From contig DNTB01000076.1 in assembly GCA_003499525.1 (NCBI GenBank), positions 62,001 to 126,000 of the forward strand: 64,000 nt of DNA, given 5' to 3'. Origin of the DNA: Flavobacteriales bacterium. GTDB taxonomy: Bacteria > Bacteroidota > Bacteroidia > Flavobacteriales_G > Salibacteraceae. The notes beneath the pieces are model-generated. The model worked only from the letters and a program-made list of their open reading frames with translations, was not told where the DNA came from and did no database searches. Every line of letters starts with the position of its first letter. The first letter of the stretch is position 1. Positions 8,206-18,917 of the stretch are shown here, piece by piece. A program made the translations under genes and the position numbers.

Positions 8206-8721
8206 ATGGCAACCATTTTATCATGTAGAGGTACCACTCCCGAAGTAGACAGATCTTGTTTTCTGGCTCCTAACGCTATAATAGTGGGAGATGTTCGTAT
8301 TGCAGCGCATTGCTCAGTATGGTTCAACGCGGTAATTCGAGGTGATGTGAACCGGATTAGGATCGGTTCAAATTCCAATGTTCAGGACGGAGCGGTTATT
8401 CACTGTACTTATGAAAAGACCTCCGTGGACATTGGGAGCTTTGTAAGTATTGGTCATCAGGCGATTGTTCATGGAGCGAAAGTGGAAGATTTTGTCCTCA
8501 TCGGGATGGGTGCTATTGTTATGGATAATGTTCATATTGGGCATCACAGCCTGGTTGGAGCAGGGTCTGTTGTATTAGAGGGGACGAAAATCGAGCCCTA
8601 TTCAGTTTGGGCAGGAAATCCAGCAAAATTCATTAAAACCTTACCTGACCGATTGAAAGAAGGAGAAATAGAGAGAATAGCACGCAATTATTCTTTGTAT
8701 TCTTCCTGGTTTAAAGATTGA
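8206..8721 (+). CDS. Gamma-carbonic-anhydrase-like hexapeptide-repeat protein (YrdA type)
   Basis: A 171-residue left-handed beta-helix protein with hexapeptide repeats throughout (AIIVGDV, CSVWFNAVIRGDV, IRIGSNSNVQDGAVIHC). It has metal-binding histidines in the pattern of gamma-class carbonic anhydrases (VIHC, SIGHQAIVHGA), and would form trimers. Carbonic anhydrase activity is proven for few members, so the substrate is open. I chose the ATG at 8206 over a GTG at 8179, because the extension adds non-conserved residues and overlaps the nfu promoter. The 3' end overlaps convergent murI by 11 bp. Confidence 0.88.
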   Translation: MATILSCRGTTPEVDRSCFLAPNAIIVGDVRIAAHCSVWFNAVIRGDVNRIRIGSNSNVQDGAVIHCTYEKTSVDIGSFVSIGHQAIVHGAKVEDFVLIGMGAIVMDNVHIGHHSLVGAGSVVLEGTKIEPYSVWAGNPAKFIKTLPDRLKEGEIERIARNYSLYSSWFKD

Positions 8722-9493
8722 CATTTTCCACTTTAGGTGCGTTAACACCTAATTTGACTAGAGTCTTTAGTAATGGTTCTGCAGATCCTGTGGAGAAAAA
8801 CTTATGCTGTGCAGTCGATGTTTCTGTTGCCATCTTCTTTTTCATTTTTCGAAGCACCTGACGTGCTACCGCCTTTCCCGGATCAATGACTAAAACTTCC
8901 GGACCTATGATTCGGCTGATCTGTTCCTTTATCAAGGGATAGTGTGTACAACCGAGAACCAGAGTATCTACCCCTCTATTATTTATGAAATAAAGATTTT
9001 CATTAAGGTTTTCGTGAAGTGCATCAGAATCCCAATCTCCAGATTCAATGAGTCGAACCAGGCCCTTGCCCTGCTGCATGATCACTTCAACTCCGTTCGC
9101 GTATTGATTGCGGGTTTTTTTGAATTTATCACTTTCTAAAGTTCCCTTTGTTGCTAATACTCCAACAATACCATTTGCAGATTGCTCGGCGGCTGGTTTA
9201 ATCGCAGGCTCGATACCTACGAATTCCATATTGTAGGATTTTCTCAGATGCTTAATTGCTGCAGATGTGGCAGTATTGCATGCTATCACAATTATATCGG
9301 CACCAGAATCTATGAGGAAATCAGTGATTCTTTCGGCACGCTGCGTGATAAAATTTCTGGATTTTTCGCCATAAGGAACATTCTGATTATCTGATACATA
9401 AATGGTTCGTGCATGCGGAATTAGCTCCTTAATTTCCAACCAAATGGTTAGACCTCCGATACCGGAGTCAAATATTCCGATGGTATCACTCAA
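8711..9493 (-). CDS. murI: Glutamate racemase
   Basis: A 260-residue cofactor-independent racemase that makes D-glutamate for peptidoglycan. Both catalytic cysteine motifs are visible: VIACNTATSA at about residue 71 and LGCTHYPL at about 182. The N-terminal FDSGIGGLT signature with its catalytic Asp is also present. Translation appears to start at TTG (9493): there is no ATG in frame between the preceding gene's end and the conserved IGIFDSG. It lies 31 bp downstream of the second OmpH gene on the same strand. Confidence 0.95.
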   Translation of the reverse strand: MSDTIGIFDSGIGGLTIWLEIKELIPHARTIYVSDNQNVPYGEKSRNFITQRAERITDFLIDSGADIIVIACNTATSAAIKHLRKSYNMEFVGIEPAIKPAAEQSANGIVGVLATKGTLESDKFKKTRNQYANGVEVIMQQGKGLVRLIESGDWDSDALHENLNENLYFINNRGVDTLVLGCTHYPLIKEQISRIIGPEVLVIDPGKAVARQVLRKMKKKMATETSTAQHKFFSTGSAEPLLKTLVKLGVNAPKVENVNL

Positions 9494-9524
9494 GAAAAAG
9501 GGATCGCGAATAGAAGGATTTGCC

Positions 9525-10034
9525 TTACTCTACTCCTAGTTCTTTTTTGACCAGACCTAGAAGATTGTCAGAATCTGGAAAAACAACAACTGCTCCAGTA
9601 CTGGTATCGAATACGTAAGTATATCCATTGGCTGCAGCAACTTTATCTATTGCATCCTGTGCTCGGTTAATTAGTGGTTCTACCAGTTGTTGTTCTTTTT
9701 GCTGAAGACTTTGTTGTGCGGTAGACTGAAATTCTTGTATTCTTCTCTCGAGGTCAGATATCTCTGAAAGCTTTGAGTTTTTAATCAGCTCCGTCCAGGA
9801 GGCTTCGTTCTGCTGATAGTCTGCAACCTTGGTTTGATATTCAGTGGTCATTGTCGTGAGTTGAGTTTCAAGCTGTTTAGCATACTCTTCCAACTCTACT
9901 TGTATTTGGTTTCTCTCCGGCATTAATTCGAGCAGTTCGGCTGAGTTAATATGTCCGAATTTGAGCTTAGATTGCGCCGAAGCCGTATAAGCGGACATAA
10001 GAGTTAGAGCCAATAAGATGAGAAGATTTTTCAT
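9525..10034 (-). CDS. OmpH/Skp-family periplasmic chaperone (second copy)
   Basis: A 169-residue secreted protein with a cleavable signal (ending near SAYTASAQ) and a long coiled-coil hairpin, the architecture of Skp/OmpH, which holds unfolded outer-membrane proteins in the periplasm. The N-terminal KFGHINSAELLELMPE and C-terminal YTYVFDTSTGAVVVF stretches are typical of the family's base. It sits directly downstream of another OmpH copy and bamA, consistent with supply of barrel proteins to the BAM complex. The two copies differ substantially and may have different clients. Confidence 0.88.
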   Translation of the reverse strand: MKNLLILLALTLMSAYTASAQSKLKFGHINSAELLELMPERNQIQVELEEYAKQLETQLTTMTTEYQTKVADYQQNEASWTELIKNSKLSEISDLERRIQEFQSTAQQSLQQKEQQLVEPLINRAQDAIDKVAAANGYTYVFDTSTGAVVVFPDSDNLLGLVKKELGVE

Positions 10035-10080
10035 GTTTGTTTGAATTATGTTTTGCTTTTAAAAAAAAAGACCTGCGAAA

Positions 10081-10602
10081 TTATTCATCGCGAGCTGAAT
10101 ATCCTAACTTTTTAAGTATCACATCACTTTTATCATACTTTGGGTCTGAGAAAAGGATGTTCGTATTTACCCCTTTATCGAAAACTATACCATAACTTCT
10201 TTCAGATGCTAATTCCTTGATTGCATTGTAAATTTCGTCTTGAAGTGGCTTTATCAGTTCCTGTCTTCTGGTGAAGAGTTCTCCTTTAACTCCAAACTTT
10301 GCTCTTTGGTAGTCCTTAACCTCTTTGTCCTTCTCCTTAATCTGTGTTAGACGCTCCTTCCTCATTTCATCGGTAAGCAGAATCTTTTCAGCTTCAAAAG
10401 TTCGCTTCATTTCGTCGAGTTCTGCAATTTTAGCTTCTACGGTTTCCTGCCATTGCTTGCTGATAGCATTTAGTTCTTTTTGAGCTTCCTGATATTCTTC
10501 CATATTCTCCAGGATATATCGGGAATCAACATAAGCAAAACGCTGCCCAATAAGCTGGACAGATGATACAAGAATTGCGGAAATAAGAAGTAATTGTTTC
10601 AT
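10081..10602 (-). CDS. OmpH/Skp-family periplasmic chaperone (first copy)
   Basis: A 173-residue protein with a signal peptide (to about residue 19), a base motif FAYVDSRYILENMEEY and a highly charged coiled coil from about 40 to 130, ending in SYGIVFDKGVNTNILFSD. This is the Skp/OmpH pattern. It begins 2 bp after the bamA stop, so co-translation with bamA is likely. It is separated from the second copy by a 46-bp gap containing a run of A/T. Confidence 0.88.
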   Translation of the reverse strand: MKQLLLISAILVSSVQLIGQRFAYVDSRYILENMEEYQEAQKELNAISKQWQETVEAKIAELDEMKRTFEAEKILLTDEMRKERLTQIKEKDKEVKDYQRAKFGVKGELFTRRQELIKPLQDEIYNAIKELASERSYGIVFDKGVNTNILFSDPKYDKSDVILKKLGYSARDE

Positions 10603-13236
10603 TTTTATAATTCTCCAAGGTTAGCTCCAATGGTAAAATGTAGCTGAGACCGCTCCATGAATGGAACGGTAGGCACATCGTCAAATCTGTATCCCCAATC
10701 CAGGCCCAGTAATCCAAACATGGGCAAGAATACCCTCACACCAAATCCTCCGGACCTATAGTTATTAAAAGGGCTGAACTGATCCAAACTCTGCCATGTA
10801 TTGCCCATCTCAGCGAAAAGCAAGCCGTACACCATAGCACTTGGATTATTAGCGAATGGATACCTGATCTCAGCCGTATATCTTGTCACAAACGGTGCCC
10901 CTGTTACAGGTGAGAGTGATCCGTCATCATAACCGCGCAATGCGATGATTTCTCTTGCATCAAGATTAAACCCGGTTAGTCCTGATCCTCCAAGGTAAAA
11001 CCTTTCAAACGGAGCTGTTCCCACAAATCTGCTGTACTCAAAAAGGCCTCCAAATCCAACTTTGGCGTAAACCACAAACTTGCTCACAAAGTTGTTGTAC
11101 CACGCCGCGGTAAACTTCCATTTGTGATATTCTACAAACTTAAATCGCTCCTGTTGGGTAGCCGTTGCATAATCAATGTCATTGAACCAGGAATAAGGAG
11201 GTGTCAATTGTGCTGACAATGATATTCGGCTTCCACTTTTAGGGAAGTTCGGATCATCGATAGAGCTGCGAGTCAATACAATTCTTGAGAATATGTTGTT
11301 GGCAAACCCATTGTTAAACCCCTGAAAAGCAGGCCATTGATTCACATCGTAGTACTGATATGAGCCCTCAACATACAGCTGAAAGTTGTCATCTGGCCAG
11401 GTCAACCTTCTGCCCAGACCGACTGTAAAACCGAGAATATCCAACGACTGAAAAGCAGGGTTGTCAATTTGATTTCCTTCAGTATCTCTTGCGGTTCTTC
11501 TTTGACCGTTAGTTTGAAGAGTGTAATACGTACTGATCGTAAGAGCATTTGGCCTCTTTCCTCCTAACCAGGGTTCTGTAAATGAGAGATTTATGGAGTT
11601 GAAAATAGCGCCACTGGTTTGACCTCGTATGCTTAATCGCTGTCCGTCTCCTGATGGAAGTGGTCTCCATGCAGAACCATTAAACAGATTTCTGAGGGAG
11701 AAGTTATTAAAGGTAAGACCTAATGTCCCTAGCAGCCTCCCGCCTCCAAAACCACCGGAAAGTTCCACCTGATCCGATGGTTTTTCACCGACTTTATATT
11801 GAATATCGACCGTACCGTTTACTGGATCTGGTATAGGTACAACATCCATTTGTTCAGGATCCAGAAAACCTAATAGAGTTAATTCCTGCTGGGTTCGCAT
11901 GATGTCCGAACGGCTGAAGAGTTCACCCGGTTTAGTACGTATCTCTCTTCTGATTACATGCTCATTCGTTTTGGTATTTCCACTAATACTTATTCGATTT
12001 ATTCGGGCCTGAGTACCTTCCTGAATTTGGATTTCAAGATCTATTGAATCACCAACAACCTGCCTCTCCACCGGATTTACCTGAAAGAATAAGTAGCCGT
12101 CGTCCATATATTTGGAACTGATATCGAGCCCGGTTGGATTCATGAACAAGCGCTCGTCAAGAAGCTTGGTGTTGTATACATCCCCTTTTTCAATGCCCAG
12201 AATTCCCTTCAGAACAGAAGTTTCATATTTTGTATTACCCACCCATTCAATATCCCGGAAATAATACCTATTTCCCTCCTCAACGACCAGATCTATTCGC
12301 AGTCCCTTATTGCTCGTTGCGGTAACAGAATCTTCTATGATTTTGGCATCCCGGTAACCCAACTCTTTGTAGTAGTCCAGGATTGCTGCCTTATCTGTAT
12401 TGTATTGTGATCTGATGAATTTAGAGCTCTTAAAGATCATCAGGTTAATGTTGTCATATTTATATCGGCGCACCACATTCAGCAATGAATCTCTATCTGG
12501 TGAAAATGTGGCAAGAAATACATCTTTTCCGAGGCGGGGTAGGTTCTCTAGCGGCCTAAAGCGGCTTTGCTCTTTAGTTTCTTTCATCGTTTTCCGAATC
12601 TTTCCATCGGATAGCTCAGTATTACCATGAATATAGATGTTGTCTATTTTGACTTTTTTCTTCTTATCGACATTAATTATAAGTACCACGTGATTGGCGT
12701 AAGCCGAGTCGTTTTTGGTAACGATTTCGACAGCGGTATTGTAGAATCCCTTTTGTACGAAGTAGGATCTAATTTTAGTCTTTGTAGTTATTTTCAGATT
12801 GTCGGTTACGATTTTCTCTCTGAACAGTTTGATATCCTCCCGGATATCGTCGGCTTCCGACTTGGAGACACCATTAATTTGAAATCTTGATAATCGAGGT
12901 TGTTCAGTGATAAAGAACTCCAGAAATATCTTCCTTCCTTCTACTCGGTTTACTTTCACCTCAATATCTGAGAAAAGACCCTGCTTCCAAAGGTTTTTGA
13001 TGGCATTGGAGATTTTGATACCTGGAATATCAATTTCATCTCCTACCCTTAAACCGGTGAGTAGAGTAAGTGCATTTGGGTCTAAAATTCTAGCGCCTGA
13101 AATAATGATTCCACCGATTTCCATCTTACGAGGATTGGCATAATCTACCTCAAAGCTGCCCCATTTTGTTCTGTCGAGCTGCCCCAAAGTAGTCAGCGGG
13201 ACAACACAGAGAACTAGAAATAAAATAAGGAGTGGA

Positions 13237-13980
<744 letters not shown>

Positions 13981-13988
13981 CTAAATAC

Positions 13989-14013
13989 AAAAAGATCGTC
14001 TGTTCAGACGATC
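13989..14013 (-). terminator. Intrinsic terminator downstream of the DUF6089 gene
   Basis: A near-perfect inverted repeat (GATCGTCTG / CAGACGATC, two-base centre) at 13994-14013 is followed on the minus strand by five Ts at 13993-13989. It lies 16 bp after the DUF6089 stop and 9 bp before the uppS start. Confidence 0.65.
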
Positions 14014-14028
14014 AGCTTGCAAAATTAA

Positions 14029-14859
14029 CTATTTGAGAGGATTAAAATGGCAGCGGTTAGGATTCCTTGTGAGGTTATATGTTAAATACAGCGCATAAAA
14101 ACTATAAACATCTCTCGTTTGTGAGTTACCACGTTGTGTACCCCAATTGGTTCCATCAGGACCTTGCGGCTCTATACTTCTGTCTGAAAGGTTTTGCGCT
14201 AGTTGCGTCATTCCCTCCGGGTTCAAAGGGTAAGAGCCACTCACATCATCAAGGTAATCCGTAAAGCTTCTCCGCAACCCTCCTTCTATCCCGAGTATAA
14301 ACCGATCTGTCAATCTAAGTTTCAGACCTAATCCATAAACCAAAAAAAGTGAAGTACGGGAATAATCAACTTCCTCTGTTTTTAAAGGTCTGAGGTCATA
14401 AAGGTTTCCATTCAATTCTGCCTTTGGATTAAAATTAAATATCCCAATTCCTCCAAAAACGAAAGGGGTGAATGTATCGGTGCTTTGGAATAAGCTGACT
14501 GCCTTGTAGGGCTTGAAGCTAAAAAAATTGAAGTCTATGGCCGCATAGCCTTCGAAAACGTCAGACTCAAAGCTTAGATTTCGATTTTGCTGAAAATATC
14601 CATCCGCATCGCTGTCCTGTGCAGATACATGCCCGTATGAAAAAGCATAGCGTACGGACCACCTTGGATTCCAATTATATCGGTATAGTATTCCAACACC
14701 GGGGTGAGTATGACCCCCTGGAAAAAAACGTGAAGGATTTAAATCACCATTGTAAAAGGTGAGACCGGCGCCTAAACCAAGCTCGTAGTACCTCTGTGCG
14801 TTGGCACTTGACAGAGATACTACGGCTAAAACAATACACGGAATAAGGTGCTTCCTCAT
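14029..14859 (-). CDS. DUF6089-like outer-membrane protein (first copy)
   Basis: A 276-residue secreted protein with a signal peptide ending near SSANAQ. Its body looks like an outer-membrane beta-barrel (alternating aromatic strands, LGLGAGLTFYNGDLNP start, C-terminal SFYALYLTYNLT). The pattern FYNGDLNPSRFFPGGHTHPGVGILYRYN matches the DUF6089 family of Bacteroidota. It follows a paralogue at 14896-15792 and precedes uppS and bamA, so a structural role in the outer membrane is likely. Biochemical function is unknown. Confidence 0.8.
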   Translation of the reverse strand: MRKHLIPCIVLAVVSLSSANAQRYYELGLGAGLTFYNGDLNPSRFFPGGHTHPGVGILYRYNWNPRWSVRYAFSYGHVSAQDSDADGYFQQNRNLSFESDVFEGYAAIDFNFFSFKPYKAVSLFQSTDTFTPFVFGGIGIFNFNPKAELNGNLYDLRPLKTEEVDYSRTSLFLVYGLGLKLRLTDRFILGIEGGLRRSFTDYLDDVSGSYPLNPEGMTQLAQNLSDRSIEPQGPDGTNWGTQRGNSQTRDVYSFYALYLTYNLTRNPNRCHFNPLK

Positions 14860-14895
14860 AGCATCGAGGAAACGAAAATAGTGATCAATTATTTC

Positions 14896-15792
14896 TTAGA
14901 AGCGGATTCTGCTTCTTGTAGCGGTTCTGATTCTATAGGTGAGCGACAAGGTGCCGAACATATAGGCATCTTTTCTTTCGTCGTTTCCGCGGCGTGCGTT
15001 ACCCTCAAATCTAGAGTCACTCAGCCTTCGGTCGGACATCTCTCTTGCCAATTCGCCATATGCTGCCGCTATAGCATCATCATCATAGTAACGAGTACTT
15101 GAGTCATCGAGATAATCTGAGGGGGTTAAGCGAAGTCCGTATTCAATGGCAATTCCCCACTCTCGCGAAAAGTTGTATTTAAAACCAAATCCTATAGGGA
15201 AAGTTAGAGTAAATCTCGAATAATCCTCAGGTCCTCCGGGCAGTCCCTGCCCCTCGGTATTCAAGTCCGAAAGGCGCACCCAGCTACCGTCATCAGCTTT
15301 ACCGTGCGGATCGTAAAATATCACTCCGATTCCTCCAAATACATAGCCTGCAATGTTTGTAGAACCGTAACCTCTTACACCTTTAATTCTATACGCGGCT
15401 CCAATTTTTTCTCTGAAGAAATAAAACTCTCCCTGCGTGCTCAATTCAATAATTGGTGAACGGAATGTGTGATTTCTATTTCTTCGCCATACGTTGGGAG
15501 TATTCTCATCTGTACCATATACTCTGCCGTAAAATAAATTGGCCTTGGCAGCAAACCGGTCATGAAACCGATACTTATACCAAACTCCGAATACCGGCCT
15601 TGTGTTGGAGAGGTCAAGGTCTCCAAAGCGAGAGCCGTCACCTTCACTATTTCCTCCGAGGTCTCCTAAAAAGTTTGATGCTCCCAGGCTCATTCCAACT
15701 TCTTGTTTGAATCTTTTCCACCTCTGCGCCTGTGCCATTTCCGGCAAGAGGAATAATGTAACTATAATGATTAATAACGTATTACGTGCCAT
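14896..15792 (-). CDS. DUF6089-like outer-membrane protein (second copy)
   Basis: A 298-residue paralogue of the preceding barrel protein, with a signal peptide (to about residue 22, MAQAQ) and the family pattern VGMSLGASNFLGDLGG, then KYNFSREWGIAIEYGLRLTPSDYLDD. The open frame extends to a TTG at 15813, but that codon lies in a TAnnTTTG promoter element, so translation more likely starts at ATG 15792 (or 15801). The two DUF6089 genes, 36 bp apart, form a tandem pair between nadK and uppS. Confidence 0.8.
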   Translation of the reverse strand: MARNTLLIIIVTLFLLPEMAQAQRWKRFKQEVGMSLGASNFLGDLGGNSEGDGSRFGDLDLSNTRPVFGVWYKYRFHDRFAAKANLFYGRVYGTDENTPNVWRRNRNHTFRSPIIELSTQGEFYFFREKIGAAYRIKGVRGYGSTNIAGYVFGGIGVIFYDPHGKADDGSWVRLSDLNTEGQGLPGGPEDYSRFTLTFPIGFGFKYNFSREWGIAIEYGLRLTPSDYLDDSSTRYYDDDAIAAAYGELAREMSDRRLSDSRFEGNARRGNDERKDAYMFGTLSLTYRIRTATRSRIRF

Positions 15793-15810
15793 ATCCGCCA
15801 TTGTTTGAAG

Positions 15811-15818
15811 CAAATTTA
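15811..15818 (-). promoter_or_regulatory. -7 promoter element of the DUF6089 pair
   Basis: TAAATTTG on the minus strand is a full match to TAnnTTTG. Transcription would begin near 15804, giving a 12-base leader to the ATG at 15792. Confidence 0.45.
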
Positions 15819-15903
15819 GATTTCAAGCAAGGGCAGGAATTGTTAATAAAATGCACTTATAAACAGAAAAATGTTTAAAACCCCAGTTGCTCTGAGAAAA
15901 GCA

Positions 15904-16782
15904 TCAGTTCCGTTTATCGAGGCCCCAGCTTAGTTTTTCGCGGATATTTTTTAAATAGCTGTTGCCTTTAAGTTTGACTAATTGAATTTTGAAGGGTGCT
16001 TTTTTAACCCGAAGAGAGGTGGAACTGTTGATTCTAGCTATACGGGAGTCCAGACTCACCAAAAAGTTGTCTCCACGCCCCTCTACACTGAGCTCAACTG
16101 TTACGTTATCAGGAATCACTAGAGGACGCACATTCAAATTATGAGGCGCAACCGGAGATATGACCAGGTTTTCAGATCCAGGCATAATAATCGGACCTCC
16201 GACACTCATCGAGTAGGCCGTAGACCCTGTTGGCGTGGCTATAATTAGACCATCAGCCCAATAGGCATTAAGAAACTCACCATCGATGTAGGTATTGATA
16301 ATGATCATGGAGGCATCATCATTCTTATGTACTGTTACCTCGTTGAGTCCAAAGTTTTCCTCACCGAAAAGGTCTCCGTCTATTTCCAAACATAACGGTG
16401 TACGCGGTTCAAGTTCAAAATTACCGAGGAACATTTGATCTATGGCCGCTTTGATGTGCCCTGATTTTACTCGTGCCAAGAAACCAAGACGACCTGTATT
16501 TATTCCAAGAATGGGTACATTGGAATTTCTAACATATAGGGCAGATTCCAAAAAAGTACCATCTCCTCCAATACTGATGAATAAATCGAAATCTGGATTT
16601 GGGGTAGATCTATCCAGCCAATTGTAGATCAGACTTTCATCAATAGCACCTTGAAACAATTCAACATAGGCCCGGTTTGTATGAACCTTTATTCCCTTTT
16701 TATTTAGATAATCAAATAGAAAAACGATCTCATCTTTGTGCTCTTGCTTGAGCTCTTTACCGAAAATGGCAATGTTTTCCAT
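15904..16782 (-). CDS. nadK: NAD kinase
   Basis: A 292-residue ATP-dependent NAD kinase, the source of NADP. The GGDGTFLESAL catalytic motif is at about residue 72, NTGRLGFLA at about 96, the NExxx motif (LNEVTVHK) at about 147, and the glycine-rich GLIIATPTGSTAYSMSVGGPI stretch at about 178. Length is typical. It lies 39 bp downstream of the short Omp85 gene on the same strand and about 90 bp upstream of the DUF6089 pair. Confidence 0.96.
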   Translation of the reverse strand: MENIAIFGKELKQEHKDEIVFLFDYLNKKGIKVHTNRAYVELFQGAIDESLIYNWLDRSTPNPDFDLFISIGGDGTFLESALYVRNSNVPILGINTGRLGFLARVKSGHIKAAIDQMFLGNFELEPRTPLCLEIDGDLFGEENFGLNEVTVHKNDDASMIIINTYIDGEFLNAYWADGLIIATPTGSTAYSMSVGGPIIMPGSENLVISPVAPHNLNVRPLVIPDNVTVELSVEGRGDNFLVSLDSRIARINSSTSLRVKKAPFKIQLVKLKGNSYLKNIREKLSWGLDKRN

Positions 16783-16821
16783 CCTGATTATCAGTATTTT
16801 ATATTCAACGAAACAAAGTAA

Positions 16822-18207
16822 TTAAATTGACTTGTTAAAATGCAAAAAGAGACCGGCTTCTTGTTCAATATTGAAGGAGTATTCAATTCTAAAAACAATA
16901 TCATAGTATGCGGAGATATCTAACCCGACACCATACCCTGCTAACCACTTGTTTGACAACCCATTAAGCTCAGCATTCAATCTGTCCTCAGCATAACCGA
17001 CATCTACAAAAGCATTAAGAAACGCTGAAAAATAGGGTTTGTTAAATTGTTCCCACGGCAACCACTGAAGTGGAATGGTTTTTTTCTTGATTAATTGATA
17101 CTTAAGGTTGGTTTTGATCATAGCATATCGCTGTGCGTCCATTACATAATACTCATATCCTCTAACGAAATCTTTATAACCAAGTCCTTCTTGAAGATAA
17201 TAGGTAGGGTCCTGAATCTCGTAAGTTTTCCCTATGATAGCGGCAGCGGAATACCAACGCCCTATGATCGGTTTGTGAAAGTTGGCTGCGGCTCTAATCA
17301 TCAAAAGGTTTAAGTTCTGGTTGTCTAAAATCCCCATTCCGTGTAAAGCTACTCTCCCTTCAAGTTTGTATCCAGTCAATGGATACTCAATATAGTCCCG
17401 GCGATCATACTTTGCTTCATAGATAAGCGAAAAAAACTGGGAATGAGTGGTCTCATTCCTTAGGTAGTTTTCATTCAAAGCAGCAATACTAGAATCAATG
17501 TTCACATTCTGGTATTGCATTGTTATAAAATGGCGCAAATACAGGCCTTTGCGCACTTGCATTGTTGCTTTGGCATAGGAAGTATTTAATAATGCTCCGG
17601 TTTCGTCATTGAAAAAAAGTCTTTCGTTATCCAAAGAGTTGTAGTTCACATCTTTAATCCGGGTATGACCTGCAGCAACATGAAGTCCTAAGGTTCTGGC
17701 CTTGTTTAAATTCGGAAAATTATACCCAATTGCAAATTGCTGCTCATATCCAATTTTTGCGAGTATCTGAAAAGTTTCAGCTCTTCCCCTGAAATTGAAC
17801 CAGTTGAGATACACTCCGTAGCTCAGGCGATTGAAATCTTTGGTTCTCCACCACGTATTAAAATTACGATCAGCATTTTCGAGAATTGGATAAGGCCATA
17901 TGTACCATCGCTCTTCCAGATGAATGGTGACGACCGTTCGGTTGCCCTGAAGTTCTTGATAAACGTCCACTTCATTAAATAATGCCGTATTGAAGATGTT
18001 ATTTCTGCTTCTGGTTATCGACCCGTCCAATCCCATTGCTTCTACAGAATCGCCGACTGAGAATTCCAGTTCGCGATGAATAATAAAATCTTTAGTGATC
18101 TTATTACCAAGAATAACAATACTATCGATGTAAATTGAATCGGCACGAGCTCTTACCTCAATGGAAAGGCAGAATAGTATACTGAAAAGCAGAAAAAACC
18201 TGGCCAA
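16822..18207 (-). CDS. Short Omp85-family protein with one POTRA domain (TamA-like)
   Basis: A 461-residue outer-membrane protein: signal peptide (residues 1-21), one POTRA-like domain at about 25-95 (ILGNKITKDFIIHRELEFSVGD), then a barrel ending SFNIEQEAGLFLHF. The barrel carries the Omp85 signatures DYIEYPLTGYKLEGR and GYEYY. It is much shorter than BamA and lacks the multiple POTRA repeats. The start is TTG at 18207: the stop of the CBS gene lies in frame just upstream and no ATG is available. It may assist in export or insertion of a limited client set, as TamA does; this is inference. Confidence 0.82.
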   Translation of the reverse strand: MARFFLLFSILFCLSIEVRARADSIYIDSIVILGNKITKDFIIHRELEFSVGDSVEAMGLDGSITRSRNNIFNTALFNEVDVYQELQGNRTVVTIHLEERWYIWPYPILENADRNFNTWWRTKDFNRLSYGVYLNWFNFRGRAETFQILAKIGYEQQFAIGYNFPNLNKARTLGLHVAAGHTRIKDVNYNSLDNERLFFNDETGALLNTSYAKATMQVRKGLYLRHFITMQYQNVNIDSSIAALNENYLRNETTHSQFFSLIYEAKYDRRDYIEYPLTGYKLEGRVALHGMGILDNQNLNLLMIRAAANFHKPIIGRWYSAAAIIGKTYEIQDPTYYLQEGLGYKDFVRGYEYYVMDAQRYAMIKTNLKYQLIKKKTIPLQWLPWEQFNKPYFSAFLNAFVDVGYAEDRLNAELNGLSNKWLAGYGVGLDISAYYDIVFRIEYSFNIEQEAGLFLHFNKSI

Positions 18208-18210
18208 TGG

Positions 18211-18873
18211 CTACAGATTCAAATAATGTACAAGATGCTCATAGCGCTGCCGCAGATCATCACTTTCTTCCCAGCTTAGATCATGAACTGTGATGTCAAT
18301 CCCGCGACGTTCGAACTCTTTCATAAGAACCATCATGTCCTGGTTATTGAGTTTGACGGTGACGCGAATCATTTGGCTTTCTAACTGAGTATCCGTGTAC
18401 AAACCGAGAATTCTGGAGTCATTCTGCTCCACGATGTTGATGACATCTGAGAGCATATAGTCTCTTATGTTCATCTCTATTTCAAGGATTCCTCCTTTAT
18501 CTCTGAACATGGGCAGATTGCCAAGAGCCTTAAATGCACTTTCAAGAGTTACCATTCCTTCATAAAGCATTTGGTCATCCACAACTGCAATGCAACTTAG
18601 ATTGCCAGAAGCCAATCTGGAAATCGCTTTTGTCATATGCTGATTAATGGTTACATAAAGTGGATGCAGAGTCTGTGCTAATTGACCGATCGGCTTATCG
18701 ATTTCATCAATAGTTAAAAGAGCATCCATGTAAAGCATTCCAGAAAACACTCCATTTTCCGTTACCGGAATATGTGCGAGTCGATATTCTGTCATCACAT
18801 CGAATGCTCGCGTACCTGTCTCGGAAATGAGAACCGGCGGTATATCTGCAAAGAGTGCTTCGATTGAGTTCAT
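18211..18873 (-). CDS. CBS-domain protein
   Basis: A 220-residue protein with a pair of CBS motifs at about residues 15-125 (VMTEYRLAHIPVTENGVFSGML, ASGNLSCIAVVDDQMLYEGMVTL) and a C-terminal ACT-like segment (IRVTVKLNNQDMMVLMKEFERRGIDITVHD). CBS pairs usually bind adenosyl ligands and regulate a partner; no catalytic domain is attached. The open frame extends to 19083, but the ATG at 18873 is preferred: the extension overlaps pdxJ on the opposite strand and runs through its promoter. It is followed 3 bp later by the TamA-like gene. Confidence 0.85.
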   Translation of the reverse strand: MNSIEALFADIPPVLISETGTRAFDVMTEYRLAHIPVTENGVFSGMLYMDALLTIDEIDKPIGQLAQTLHPLYVTINQHMTKAISRLASGNLSCIAVVDDQMLYEGMVTLESAFKALGNLPMFRDKGGILEIEMNIRDYMLSDVINIVEQNDSRILGLYTDTQLESQMIRVTVKLNNQDMMVLMKEFERRGIDITVHDLSWEESDDLRQRYEHLVHYLNL

Positions 18874-18899
18874 TTCAAGAGGTCCTGTAACAAAGAATT

Positions 18900-18907
18900 T
18901 ACCTTTG
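18900..18907 (+). promoter_or_regulatory. -7 promoter element ahead of pdxJ
   Basis: TACCTTTG matches TAnnTTTG; transcription would start about 20 bases before the pdxJ ATG. It faces the CBS-gene element at 18918-18925. Confidence 0.45.
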
Positions 18908-18917
18908 TGGTTTGACC

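Noticed and set aside
15793..15813. Starts of the second DUF6089 gene at TTG 15813 or ATG 15801
   Set aside because: The TTG is inside a TAnnTTTG promoter element. ATG 15801 remains possible, but ATG 15792 gives a cleaner signal peptide and leader.
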